A stretch of 30,905 nucleotides of DNA, from NCBI GenBank assembly GCA_009103225.1, contig RHPI01001715.1:730718-761622 (forward strand), written 5' to 3'. The position numbers and the translations under genes are program-made. This document shows positions 19,727 to 29,865 of the stretch, in pieces. Source of the stretch: Chlorokybus atmophyticus. Lineage: Eukaryota > Streptophyta > Chlorokybophyceae > Chlorokybales > Chlorokybaceae. A model generated the notes under the pieces. That model was not told where the DNA came from. It saw only the letters and a program-made list of their open reading frames with translations, and did not search any database. The first letter of the stretch is position 1. Every line of letters starts with the position of its first letter.

Positions 19727-22370
19727 ACAAGCCACTATCTACCTACAAAACGACATGCATAATGTCAATTTGTTAGCATTGGTGATGCGCGGTGCAGAAG
19801 CAAGCAGTATGTAACGCCAGAATGGTGCGCGTGTACTTGACTAGTTGGCATGTCACATCAATGTGTGCAAGGCATTCATTGCATCTCTAGAATAGTTTTG
19901 GAGATTTATGTACACTAGCACCATGCTGATGCAGTGCTGTGCCCTATTTTGTAAATACCTGTCACGTAAATGGCTGTGAGCACATTAGGTCAAACCGAGG
20001 GGCCCCCAGTGACATCAGCAACATGCTTACACTCTTTACACCAGCAGTTCACCACCGGGCTGCCTACTCTACCTAGCACGCTAAGTGCTTGCCCCACAAG
20101 TCTGACCAGCCTGCACGGTGTTCAGCAAACACCTGCACCGCGGCGATCCAGCATACCATTTATTGTACATTAGCAACCCATCACACCACGCACGCACAGC
20201 ACATCACATACCTACATGACCGTTGCTAACCTAATAGGCTATAAGCATTTGTGCAGTGGCAGTCATAGGTCTTCTCGTGTCTCGCAATTGCAAGACTGGA
20301 CGCTCTACCCCAGCAGCCGCCACAAAGATTGCAAACAGGCGGGGGATGGCCTGAGGGCGGGGGTATTCGGCACAGCACTGCACTGCACAGTCCTGGCTGC
20401 TATCGCTCCACCACCGCCTGCAGGACTGACACCACTTCTGCTCTCCTTCGGTGCTCCACAGGTTATACAGCGTGCTTGCTGTCTACAACTGCCATGCACT
20501 GCACGCACTGAGTGCACTAGTGTAGTAGTAGCTTGGGGTCCCGGGGGTGGTAATGATTAGTTTGCTCTTAGCTGCTTGCTGCTGGTAACTTCTTGCTTGT
20601 CATTGTTGGCTTGCATTGCGTGTGAATGTGCTTGATGTGTACATTGACTCAAACTATGCTGAAAGCAAGGTTCGGGAAGCGTGTAATAGTTAATTGTTTG
20701 AGTGGCAATGGCGAAAATGTCCATTGTTGTGTCGAAGTTGACGCTAATGGTTGACCATTAACGTGCATGCCTTATATTGATATTGTGCCCACGGTCTTGA
20801 TGAGCCTTGCTTGATTCGTTTGCAAATGAAGCGCTGTCACCGTCATCGTGGTGCATGATGTTACGTAGCACCATGTGGTACTATTGTTGGGCTTTATCTG
20901 CGCTCTGCAGGTTGTTGACCATGGCTACGGGGCATTTGCATACAGTGTCACGTGCAACTATGTTTGTACAATATACAGGATATGTAGCGTGCTGTTATGC
21001 ACACGCGCGTGTTGTCTATGCACGTTGCGTATAAATTTCTAGTATATCATATTACATGCACGCATCAACCGCATGATATCATGTGCGATAAAATGGTCAT
21101 GTCCGTGTATTGCGTCGTTCACTCGTGCACTATTGTTAGAGAGTTGATGTTTGGTAACTGTTGCATGCCTGTTGCTGTTGATGCGGTTTGGTATGTACAG
21201 CAGTGTTCGGTATTTATATAACATGAATTATTGTTTGCAAGCAGATATGTTATGGCAGTTTGTTTAGTGGAAAGCAACAACCACATGTATGTCATTACAT
21301 GCTCACGCTTTACATTTATTTCAAACATGCATGTTGACATATCAATCACTGAGCTTGCAGCGCTTGGTATATAACTATCCACCAACCACAACAGTTATAA
21401 CTTTACATTGATGGACGTTTCTATACAATAAAACAACCATATGCACACGTGTCACCCGACAAGCACATGATTGCATGTTTCATCATTAAATACTAGCATG
21501 TATGCTATTGCTCACTATTGAAAAAAGCTGCTTCCGGAGAGCAGCTGAAACACCCTATTAGCATTGCTTTGTAACTCGGCAGAGCTGGGGCACCCACTTA
21601 AGGCACCCACAAAGTTTTGGGAGGAGAACTTAGTTATGGCCGTAGTCACTGCTTGCAAAAAGAGGACTTGTCAACTTAATAAGTAACATGCATGCGTGGC
21701 ATTGTGACCATCAAGTCCACTTACGTTTTTTGATGTTGCCCGCGTTGTATAAGCCGTGACGGAAGTTTAGCTCGACCGCAAGGGGACACTGCGTCGTAGT
21801 ACAGCGCTCTATTAATACATGCACAAACAGATGAATCTCGAGGAGAGAATGCAAGTAAGAGCTACAAAACCCGACCTGCGCATACCTGTAACGATACCAC
21901 TCACTTACTTGCTGGGCGGCTTGGCAAACATATGCACAAGCACAAGGACTTACTACTGGAAGCCCTACCAGCGTCACTGGTGCAAGACCTTGCAGAGGAA
22001 GTCACAGCACCGCACCAAGGAAGGAGAGGATGACACCAACCTCTCTACTCAGCTCCCACACACTCACACACTCAAGCACACCTTACACACATGTGCAAAG
22101 CTGCCACGGACATCACACCCCACATGGGATGAGAGGGAGAGCCCCTTGAACAACTAAACTAGGCACCCCACACACAAGAGTCGAGTATGCACATGCTGAG
22201 CTGCCTCAACACATGTTGAGGCCGTTCATATACCCTCTCTTTGCTGCTCTCCGACCTAGAACATCCAAGTCCAAGGCTACATGCCTTGGTATGGCTGCGT
22301 TGACCACAACTCATGTCTAGGGCTGCCACATCAGCCCTTAGACCTCTTTCAACGCCCAAGACTGATCACA
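19727..22370. other. Gene-poor stretch
   Basis: About 2.6 kb with no recognisable protein. Open frames here (for example plus 20216-20560 and 21819-22157) lack family motifs and protein-like composition. One candidate lone exon is minus 21820-21728, reading CPLAVELNFRHGLYNAGNI before a consensus donor (AAAC|GTAAGT), with no partner exons found. Confidence 0.55.
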
Positions 22371-22379
22371 CATCAGCCT

Positions 22380-22520
22380 CGGACATTGTAAACGTCCCTA
22401 GGCTGGTCACATCAGCCTAGGACATCATGTCCTAGGCTAATGTGTGTAATGATTACACACATCATCCTTGGACGTTGTGAACGTCCTTGGCTGGTCACAT
22501 CAGCTTAGGACATCATACTC
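22380..22520. repeat. Two-copy 89-bp repeat with nested palindromes
   Basis: Copies start at 22381 (GGACATTGTAAACGTCC) and 22470 (GGACGTTGTGAACGTCC), each followed by GGCTGGTCACATCAGC and TAGGACATCAT. Inside are CCTAGGCTG/CAGCCTAGG (22397-22421), a 12+1+12 perfect palindrome (22414-22438) and an 11+1+11 perfect palindrome (22440-22462). This could be a small foldback element or satellite fragment. Confidence 0.85.
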
Positions 22521-22712
22521 ATGCATACATATGCATCCTTATGCATACATATGTGCGCATATGCACACATATGCGCATGCATGCATATACATGCATACAT
22601 CTAGTACATACCTCTCATGCACGCATATGCACTCATATGCGTACATGTGCACACATATGCAAACACATGCATACACATGCGGACATATGCACACATATGT
22701 CTCTATACATCA
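22504..22712. repeat. ATGCACACATATGC-type minisatellite
   Basis: About 200 bases made of loosely repeated 8-16 base units built from CATATGCA, ACACATATG and ATGCATACAT. The resulting open frames (His/Met/Tyr/Cys-rich) are by-products of the repeat and not genes. Confidence 0.85.
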
Positions 22713-23459
22713 CATGATGTCTCATCGGCTATGATCAGCCCTGTGCTTGCCATCATGTCTTGTGTAGTTCATCATGCTCAAGGCCGCACAGGCTCTGGCA
22801 GACCTACATGAGAGCACACCCACAAGCACTACACACGCTTGTGTAGTGTGGGTCCCCAATTGGTCTCATCTTACCACATAAGTAAGGGACAGAGAATGAC
22901 TTTTGCCTGCCCTGTGGGCGTGACAATACCACACCGTTTCTGCATTGAGCAGAGCTGTAGTGGCCTCCTTTGCAAAGAAATTAACTCAATTCGATTTAAT
23001 ATCAATGCGTAGGACATGCTTGGAAACAGCACGCAGGCAGTTCTAAAAAAGCTCTGGTTGGCTGACACACATACGCAGCACGCGCGTACGCACCATGCAT
23101 GTATGTGTCACACGCATGTGCACACGAATCCATGGTAAGACAAACGTATCCGGTGGGGTAATGCTCAGGGCTTGGGCGATGGTACGGTTACCAAAGAGGT
23201 GCCGAATGAGCTGCACACACAGCTGCTGCCACCGTACCATACCCCTTATATACACAAGCCACGTCTGCATATGTACCGCGTACATGGCGCTGGCAAGAGC
23301 TCATGCGACATACACAAAATGGAGCATCATGCATCATCCGTACCTGCATCCTCGCTTGCGCGACTAGCGAATGCTTGATAGAGCTTGGTGTCAGGCTTAA
23401 TGTTGTCAGGATGGTAGCATTGCAAAAGTTGTAACCATTGAAACGTATAACAGCCACGC
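22713..23459. other. Gene-poor stretch downstream of NIDO-PKD gene
   Basis: No gene recognised. Two minus-strand segments look weakly protein-like (about 23492-23344 and 23250-23150, the latter reading LCVQLIRHLFGNRTIAQAL), but the joins between them are not in phase. The first one overlaps the proposed last exon of the upstream gene in another frame. Confidence 0.4.
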
Positions 23460-25668
23460 TTACCACGCACTCTTTTCTTCAAGAATGCCGCCCTGGCGAT
23501 CAATCATGTGAGAAGTGGTGTGAGAGCGTGTGGATGCATGGTTGTGAACACAAACACTTACATTGCATGATGGCGCGATGGTAATGATTGTCACGTTGAG
23601 GCTTCTGAACACCTCCACGCCTTCTTCTGACAGCGTTACCATTATGAGCTTAACACCGCTCGTGTCATGTTGGAAGTAGCATGTCTTGTTGCCCTGTCGC
23701 AAGCACCAGAGTGTGATTTCATGAGGGAGACAGTGCTGTTGTTGCGTGCACACATGCGCGGCGTGCATGCTCGCTCACCACGTGATTCGGACTACAATTG
23801 ATGTCAACAAGGAGACAAAGGACCTAAAAAGCGGAGACGCTGACTTCGATTGCCTCTCCAACATTGGCTCTTTTATTGCCGCTTGCTGGCCAAAAGCAAA
23901 TGGACAAGATTACCGGGGGTAGTATGCTACCGGCGATTGTGGCGTTGGTAGTGAAAATGACAGGCACCGCATTGGGGCAGAAGGTGGTGTTACTGCTGCT
24001 GGCTCGCACGCTGATGGGATACAAACCCGGCCGCAAACCGAATGTATCAAATCTGGGTTGCTGCCCCGTCGCGTCGTTAAAGGCACCGTCACCATGAAAA
24101 ATCCCAGGCCAGGTCTTCTTGCACTTTCTTGCACTCGTTGACGCCCCGGTGGCATGAACAAGGATGCTTCCGCACAAGGGCACTCTGTACGGCCCGCCGA
24201 TGCTGCATACCCGAGCAATGAGCATTGAATGACGCTGACGACAACGACAACAACAACAACACCACGCATGAATGCGAGATTGACTTACTAATAGGCGGCC
24301 ACCGTGAGTTTAAGGGAGCGCGAGAGAGAGACGCCATACTGCGTCAAAGTTGCGGTAATGGTTTTCTGTCCAAGTGTTTTGTATCGACAGAACAATGGCC
24401 TTTGGCTCTGGGCAAAAGCGCGGGCAAAGCCGGTCAGCAAGGACCATGGATGCCGCACGCGCGTGGCATGCAGCAACAAACATACATACACGCAACTCAC
24501 CACATTGTCCGGGCCGCAGTCAACATTAACAGTATATGGCAGGCAGTATATAGCCGTCCACGACACGACAATCGCAATGTCCTCTCTCGTTGTTGGGATT
24601 GGGTTGTTGCTCACCGGGCGTTTGGATATGCTATTGATGGCAGGCTGCATACCCGTGTTTGTGATGGTCACATTGACTTTGTGCACTTGCGCTGGAGAGG
24701 CCGGGCAGGCTGGGCTGCTACTGGATCGCACGCGTATCGGGTGGACCACACCGGGAGTTGTACTATGCTGTTGAAGAGGTAAGGCGCGCTCCCTGTGGCG
24801 TCAGAGGATAAACCGTCGTTGTTGAAGTCCCATGCAAGGCGACGAGGGTGCCCACACGCATTGATGGTGACGGGAGCTACAGGCCGCATGCCGGAACACA
24901 CGTCCACGCTGTACGGCCCTCCCATGCTGCGCACACACGCATACACACACACACACACACACGCAAACAAGCGGTTGGGTGCACTGCGCGCACGATTTCG
25001 GCAAACCAGGTGTAGTCACAGCTAGCTTACTCACTAGAAACTTGCGACCGTGATGTTGCGTGAGCTTGACGCGACGGTGGCGGTGATGGTCTTGATGCCA
25101 CCACCTGCTGGGCTGCTGTACCGACAGCAACCCGCCTCATTACCCTGAAACACCACCATCACCACCATGTGACGTGAACTCACACACAGCAAGCGCATAC
25201 ACACACGCGTACACCTCAACACACTCTACTACTGCTCACCACACTGTCTGAACCGCGGTCTATGGTCATGTTGAAGGGCGCGCAGCTTGCCCTAACACTC
25301 TGCACATTCACCCGAATGCGCTCCTCGACACTCGCAACCCCGTTGCCGCTGTTTGCATAGGTTGCCAGGCTGTTGATGGCTAGTGGCAGGTTGGTGACGT
25401 TGACGGTGGTGCTCATTACTTCAGAGTTGTTATTTGGGCAGGAGGAGGTGCTGCTGCTGGTCATGGAGCGGACGCTTATAGGGTGAATCCCAACAGCGAG
25501 GCCCTGATCGTAGGCGTTGAAGGTGGGGTTGTGACCGGTAGCGTCGTTACACACGTTGTCGTTGTCAAGGTCCCAAGCCAGTGAGCGCTCCACGCTGCAT
25601 GCGTCTGTGCCCGCAAAGACACTCAGCCGAATGGTGGTGCATAGGCCCGCGCTGTAAGGCCCTCCCAT
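23460..25668 (-). pseudogene. PKD-like modules 2-4 of the NIDO-PKD gene, with lesions
   Basis: Three two-exon modules on the minus strand. Exon A opens with GGPY, carries a WDLDNDG...DATG PKD core and a VRxxxS segment, and ends VDCGPDNV at a GT donor. Exon B has C-x-Y...ITxTL...SR.....TVA and ends with TA before GT. Module 2: A about 25668-25240, B 25144-25035. Module 3: A 24926-24501, B 24407-24289. Module 4: A 24202-23779, B 23693-23562. A final short exon (23492-23460) ends in TAA. PKD domains are Ig-like folds of extracellular adhesive proteins. Lesions seen: module 2 A lacks an AG acceptor (AAAC where module 3 has GCAGC); module 3 A has a frameshift near 24745-24755; module 4 A has offsetting frame changes at a C run 24144-24147 and an A run 24097-24101 (plus-strand bases) and an in-frame TAG at 23824-23826. 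It continues the gene starting at 28928 unless the inverted module between them breaks it. Confidence 0.65.
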
Positions 25669-25876
25669 GTTTATGAGTAAGAGAGAAAGAACATGATCTC
25701 AGCTCAGCTGTCTGCGTGCATACGTGCACGCGTGCTGACAAGGTGTGTCGTATAGAGCTTTGATGTTGTGGAATGTGTGCTCGCACTTACATGAATCAGC
25801 TGCTGCTGCTGGCACGCGCGCAAGCCCGGCCACAATCACACAACCTTGATTGATAACGACAAGTACTCCACACCAG
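25669..25876. other. Spacer at left edge of inverted module
   Basis: No coding sequence recognised. CTTACATGAATCA near 25786 resembles CTTACATGATTCA near 26546, on the other side of the plus-strand module. Confidence 0.4.
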
Positions 25877-26545
25877 AATGAATGGCCCGTATCAAGTGGA
25901 AGCATGCGGTGTCGTTCGCATGAGAGCGGCTGCGGGCAGCGACGCTTGCGGCAATCAAAGAGTGTTGGTACGGGACTATAATAATGACGGCGCCTTTGGC
26001 GATGACACAGGGACCGATTCTCTTTCTGACAACAACCTCCAGGGCCTACCCCTCGGCGGACACACAATCAGTATTCGAGCCAGCAGCAACTCCCCTTGTC
26101 CACACTCTCCTCCTGAATTGCGCAGCACCACTCTCAACGTCACCACCACACCCCCTGTCATCAACAGCTTGCACGTGGTGACACTCAGCGGCGGGCCCAA
26201 CGCAACCATCGGGGAGAAAATCATCATGACATTAACAGCCATGCAGAGCTGCCTCAGGCTGCCCTTCATCCATCCTGTCGACTGCGGCCCGGACAATGTG
26301 GTGAGGGTGTGCATGGGTTAGTTGCGGTACAGCTTTGCTTGCTTATCGACGTCATGACATCCCCACATGCGCGTGCACGTATGGGGATGTCATGACTCCT
26401 CGTCGCGTTGCGCTCTTGCAATAAGCACGGTCCGAGGCGGGGAGACGTCTGTCAGTACAACAGCACCGGAGCGATCACGGTGACGCTGGAGCAGGCTGGC
26501 CTCGTGGTGTCCCGAAACATCAGCATCACGGTTGCAGGCAGCTTA
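25877..26545 (+). pseudogene. PKD-like module in inverted orientation
   Basis: Exon A (25877-26300) reads NGPYQVEACG...DACGNQRV...DYNNDGAFGDDTG...ISIRASSNSPCP...CGPDNV and ends at GTG|GTGAGG. Exon B (start 26429 or 26457) reads CQYNSTGAITVTLEQAG and SRNISITVAG. This is the same two-exon module as its neighbours but on the opposite strand. The expected tryptophan before the DxxNDG core is Arg (VLVRDYNNDG). The first exon base is A instead of C, which would turn the split TA|C tyrosine codon into TAA if joined to an upstream module. No TA|GT donor ends exon B. Both exons are otherwise open. It is probably a local inversion and not an independent gene; no start or signal peptide was found. Confidence 0.65.
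26351..26396. repeat. 15-bp perfect inverted repeat
   Basis: GTCATGACATCCCCA (26351-26365) pairs exactly with TGGGGATGTCATGAC (26382-26396), loop 16 bases. It lies in the intron between exons A and B of the inverted module. Confidence 0.85.
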
Positions 26546-26793
26546 CATGATTCAAGAACTCACGATATGGTGTTGACTGTTACGACGAGTTGCGCTGCTG
26601 CCACATGCCCATCTCGCTCCAACCTGGCTGTGATATGCTGTTCTCTCCGAGGCGTCTGTACTGACATCCTTTAAATAATACTACTCGGGGGCGCCTGCCG
26701 TGGTCAGACGGGGCATCTGTTGTAGTGTTTGCAACATGCATGCTCACGTTACGAGCCACCAGCGCGAGCCCAACATCAGCTACGGCTACTCAC
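26546..26793. other. Right breakpoint region of inverted module
   Basis: Minus-strand 26774-26725 reads DVGLALVARNVSMHVA, which matches the end of a module B exon, but only about 19 bases separate it from the donor at 26793, too short for an intron. It looks like a truncated exon B remnant. The remainder is unrecognised. Confidence 0.45.
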
Positions 26794-28928
26794 CACATTG
26801 TCGGGACACAATCAACTGTCAAGGTCAACTTCGACGCTCGGCAGTAGGCGTAATCGTAGTCCACAGAGACGTAGAACAGCTCTCCTACATGGGCTTCGTT
26901 GTTGTTGATCTCCGTGGACGCGTACACGTGCCGGATGGCAAGCACCGTGCCGGTCACCGTGAGGGTGGCGCTGAGCGTGACAAAATTGTCGGGGGAGGAG
27001 CCAACAACAAGGCAGGCGGGGCAGGGGGGGCTGCTACTACTGGCTTGAGCTCTGATTGTGTACACGCCCGGGCGCAGCAGGTAGGTGTAGCTCTGCTGTC
27101 GCCATGGCCTGATGCGCGGTCTGTCCCCGACGGCATCATCAAGTCGACCGTTGTTGTCCAAGTCCAAACGAGGGTGCGACGCTGCCCGCACGCATCGAAC
27201 CCGCCGGATGCTTGCAGCTCAATGGCGTCGCGCTCGTTCACGGAGTACGGCCCTCCTGCACTGCACTCGCTAACAACACAACAAACAGCGATGATGCTCA
27301 TGTCCTTGTTGCACGTGTTGCGGCCGGCACACACAAAGCACTCTGCCATCACTTACTATGCCATCGTGCCGATTGGTTGGTTTGCCCCCAGTCCGAAGCA
27401 CCGCTTGCCGGGCTGCAGACGGCAGGAAACAAGTAAGCGTGACTGCCAAGCCTCTCCTGAGGACACGTGTTTATGCACACGCACCTGTCTGCATGCATGC
27501 ATGTGCGCGTGCATGAGGGGACGCATGTGCGCGTGCATGAGTATGCCTGTGCAGCGTGCGTCTGCATGTGGTTGCATGCATGTGCATGTGTGGCTAAACG
27601 CATGCGTGCAAGGGCGCATGCATGTATGCAAATGCTCGCCTTCATCGCTTCTGATGTGTAAAAATCAACTGGGCGGAGGAAAGCACTTGTGCCTACCCTC
27701 CCAATTTTGGAACTCAGTCTGGTTGCATTACCAATCGCAGCGGTGAGCGCGCCGGGCAGGGTGTAGCCACGGACCCCATCCACAACATTACACCCCGCTC
27801 CAGCTGTGCAACAACAACAACCACATGAACCCCCACCCTTATAGTCAGTTTGTGCACTCTACGTGGGCAAGAGGATGAAGTCGCCACATACCAAATCTGC
27901 CAAGAATAGTTTGGGGTCTATCATTGGCGTATAGTAAGAAAATTAAGGTCGTGTCGGTGTTGAAAGCAATGACGATCTGAAATGTTTTGGCTTCGGCTGT
28001 TGCTGAGCAACATCTGGCAATCTGAGCACACGGGAAACGGTGTGACTACATCAACACCTCAACAGCGCACGTGCATGCAGACAGAGGCACACACACACAC
28101 ACACACACACGCAGACATTGTTCCAGGTGGCAATGACGGCTGATGTTGCACCGAAGCCGTTTGCAACTGGTTCGGTAGGAAAGGCTTCACGGACGTTGGC
28201 GCTGATTGCGACAAGGACGGCCGTATCTTGTACCGTGCGGTGTGTGGTTTCGCCGCAGTCTGGGCATCCGTTGTAAAGGTCTGGCCAGAAGCCTGCCACC
28301 ATGCTGTGATAAGGGTCTTGGAAGGGGAAGGGCAGAGCATAGTTGCCGGTGAACGGCTCGTGGAGTTCATGGCGCCTGAAAGACACACAACGCAAGTGTA
28401 CCGACATGAGTCGTGAGTATTGTGCAAAGGCTCACAGCAAGGTCAGCTGTCATGCACTATTTTGGGCTAGGTGTTTCACAGCACCATGCTCTGGAATGCG
28501 CATAGGGCAGGTCACATGCTTGCAGCCACTCGCCCAAACACAGGCACCGCGGATGGCAGGGGGACCAGGTAGGAAGAACATGAGTAGCACCTGCTCGCCA
28601 CACAGACACAGAGAGTCTCACATGCTCGGACTCGGACAGTTTGGTGGGTAGGCGCAGTACTATGTCTATCTCTAACCAACGACCAAAGCCAGCCAGCTAT
28701 GTGACAAAGACGTCAACATCAGCACCAACTTGAAGACTTCAACCATCAACAAAAGCAACCTTCAAGTGCTTGGCCTGGCTCAAACGCACGCGATCAGGCA
28801 ACACAATAGCGTACCTTTTCAATGTTTTCGTCGTCGTTGGCAGCACCAAAGGGGTAGAACTTATCCATGCTGAGGGAGGAGGCGCAGGAAGCCAGAAGCA
28901 CCCAAGACAGCATCCATGCCGCCGCCAT
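26794..28928 (-). CDS. Secreted nidogen (NIDO)-domain protein, N-terminal part with PKD module 1
   Basis: Exons (minus): 28928-28815, an unresolved exon, 28375-about 28112, 28021 (or 28002)-27892, 27803-27697, 27412-27357, 27269-26794. Exon 1 gives a signal peptide (MAAAWMLSWVLLASCASS) then MDKFYPFGAANDDENIEK, the FYPFG-x-D start of NIDO domains. Later exons give VAGFWPDLYNG...VIATWNNV, then KTFQIVIAFNTDTTLIFLLY, then AGCNVVDGVRGYTLPG and KIGRPGKRCFGLGANQPI, all in the order and pattern of an extracellular NIDO domain. The exon 28375 phase does not fit exon 1, so a middle exon is missing from my model. PKD module 1 follows (ECSAGGPYSVNERDAIELQA...DLDNNGRLDDAVGD), joined through a TA|C split codon. 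It carries a one-base loss at about 27164 (after VW) and probably another near 26803, so reading is broken there. It is likely an adhesive surface protein or its recent pseudogene. Confidence 0.72.
28089..28111. repeat. (AC)n microsatellite at NIDO exon end
   Basis: A run of AC dinucleotides sits directly against the WNNV-encoding exon, making its 3' splice limit (near 28112) uncertain. Confidence 0.8.
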
Positions 28929-29692
28929 TGCCACCGGCGGGGGCGAAGAAGGAGAAAAAGAAGGAGAAGCTCGCCCCATCCTTGCTGCCTGCCAAAGCAA
29001 TCAGTCAAGCAAGCGCACTAGTTGAAAGGAAGGCCCCTATGCTTGCTTCTGCGAGGTTGTAAGGAGGAGCAGCCAACCAAGCCATGACGCATGGTGGAAG
29101 AGCAAAGACAACAAGCAAACAGAACCGCGTGCATGCACACAACTCTTCTTGAGCTGTCGCACGCACACATGCACACATGGCAGACAGGCGAGGCGGCGGC
29201 AGCAGCAGTCAGAGAGGGAGAAAGAGAACAGAGCACTCGCCGGGCCAAAAGGCGTAGCAGCGGCGGCGCCTGCGCCGGTGGTGGCGGTGGCGGTGGCGGC
29301 CAGGTGCGTGCAATTCGCTATCCACAAGGGGGTGTAAAACGGATTGGATGGGCTGCGTACAAACGTAACCCCTCCGACAGGTGCTACGTGTACGTACCAT
29401 TGCACCGCAGTGGTATGTGTCGCGAATTCCATTACAAAGTGTGCTCAGCGTATTGCGCGATGCTTGACGTGCTAGACAAAATGTACTTGGAACTGTACTG
29501 TAGGCTACAGTCTGTAGCTTAAGCAGGAACGGTACGTTGCGCCAGGCTACGGCGTTGAACATGCGTGATTGTACTTGCAATGGCCTGTTTCTCTGCTTGT
29601 TCTACAACGCAGACTGGTAGCCTGTAAGGAAGTCACGCGTGCAAGTAGGCCCGGGGCTAGGGCCCAAGCGTACCGTATTATCCGGTCATCAG
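28929..29692. other. Upstream region of NIDO gene; weak plus-strand ORF
   Basis: A plus-strand open frame runs from 29091 to 29522 (143 residues, TAA stop). Its first half is low-complexity (Ala, Arg, Gly-rich from GCA and GGC repeats). The second half (GGVKRIGWAAYKRN...) has ordinary composition but no family I recognise. It could be a small gene divergent from the NIDO gene or chance. The NIDO promoter must lie in the first few hundred bases. Confidence 0.3.

Positions 29693-29865
<173 letters not shown>

Noticed and set aside
22468-22811. His/Met/Tyr-rich open frames that look like metal-binding repeats
   Set aside because: All three overlapping frames are equally open because the DNA is a minisatellite. 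No start context or conserved domain.
24943-24964. Possible CRISPR or tRNA-like repeat signals in AC-rich introns
   Set aside because: Simple dinucleotide repeats without spacers or cloverleaf pairing; the setting is a eukaryotic intron.
26700-27746. 348-residue plus-strand frame
   Set aside because: Antisense to NIDO-PKD exons with clear family motifs. No recognisable motif of its own.
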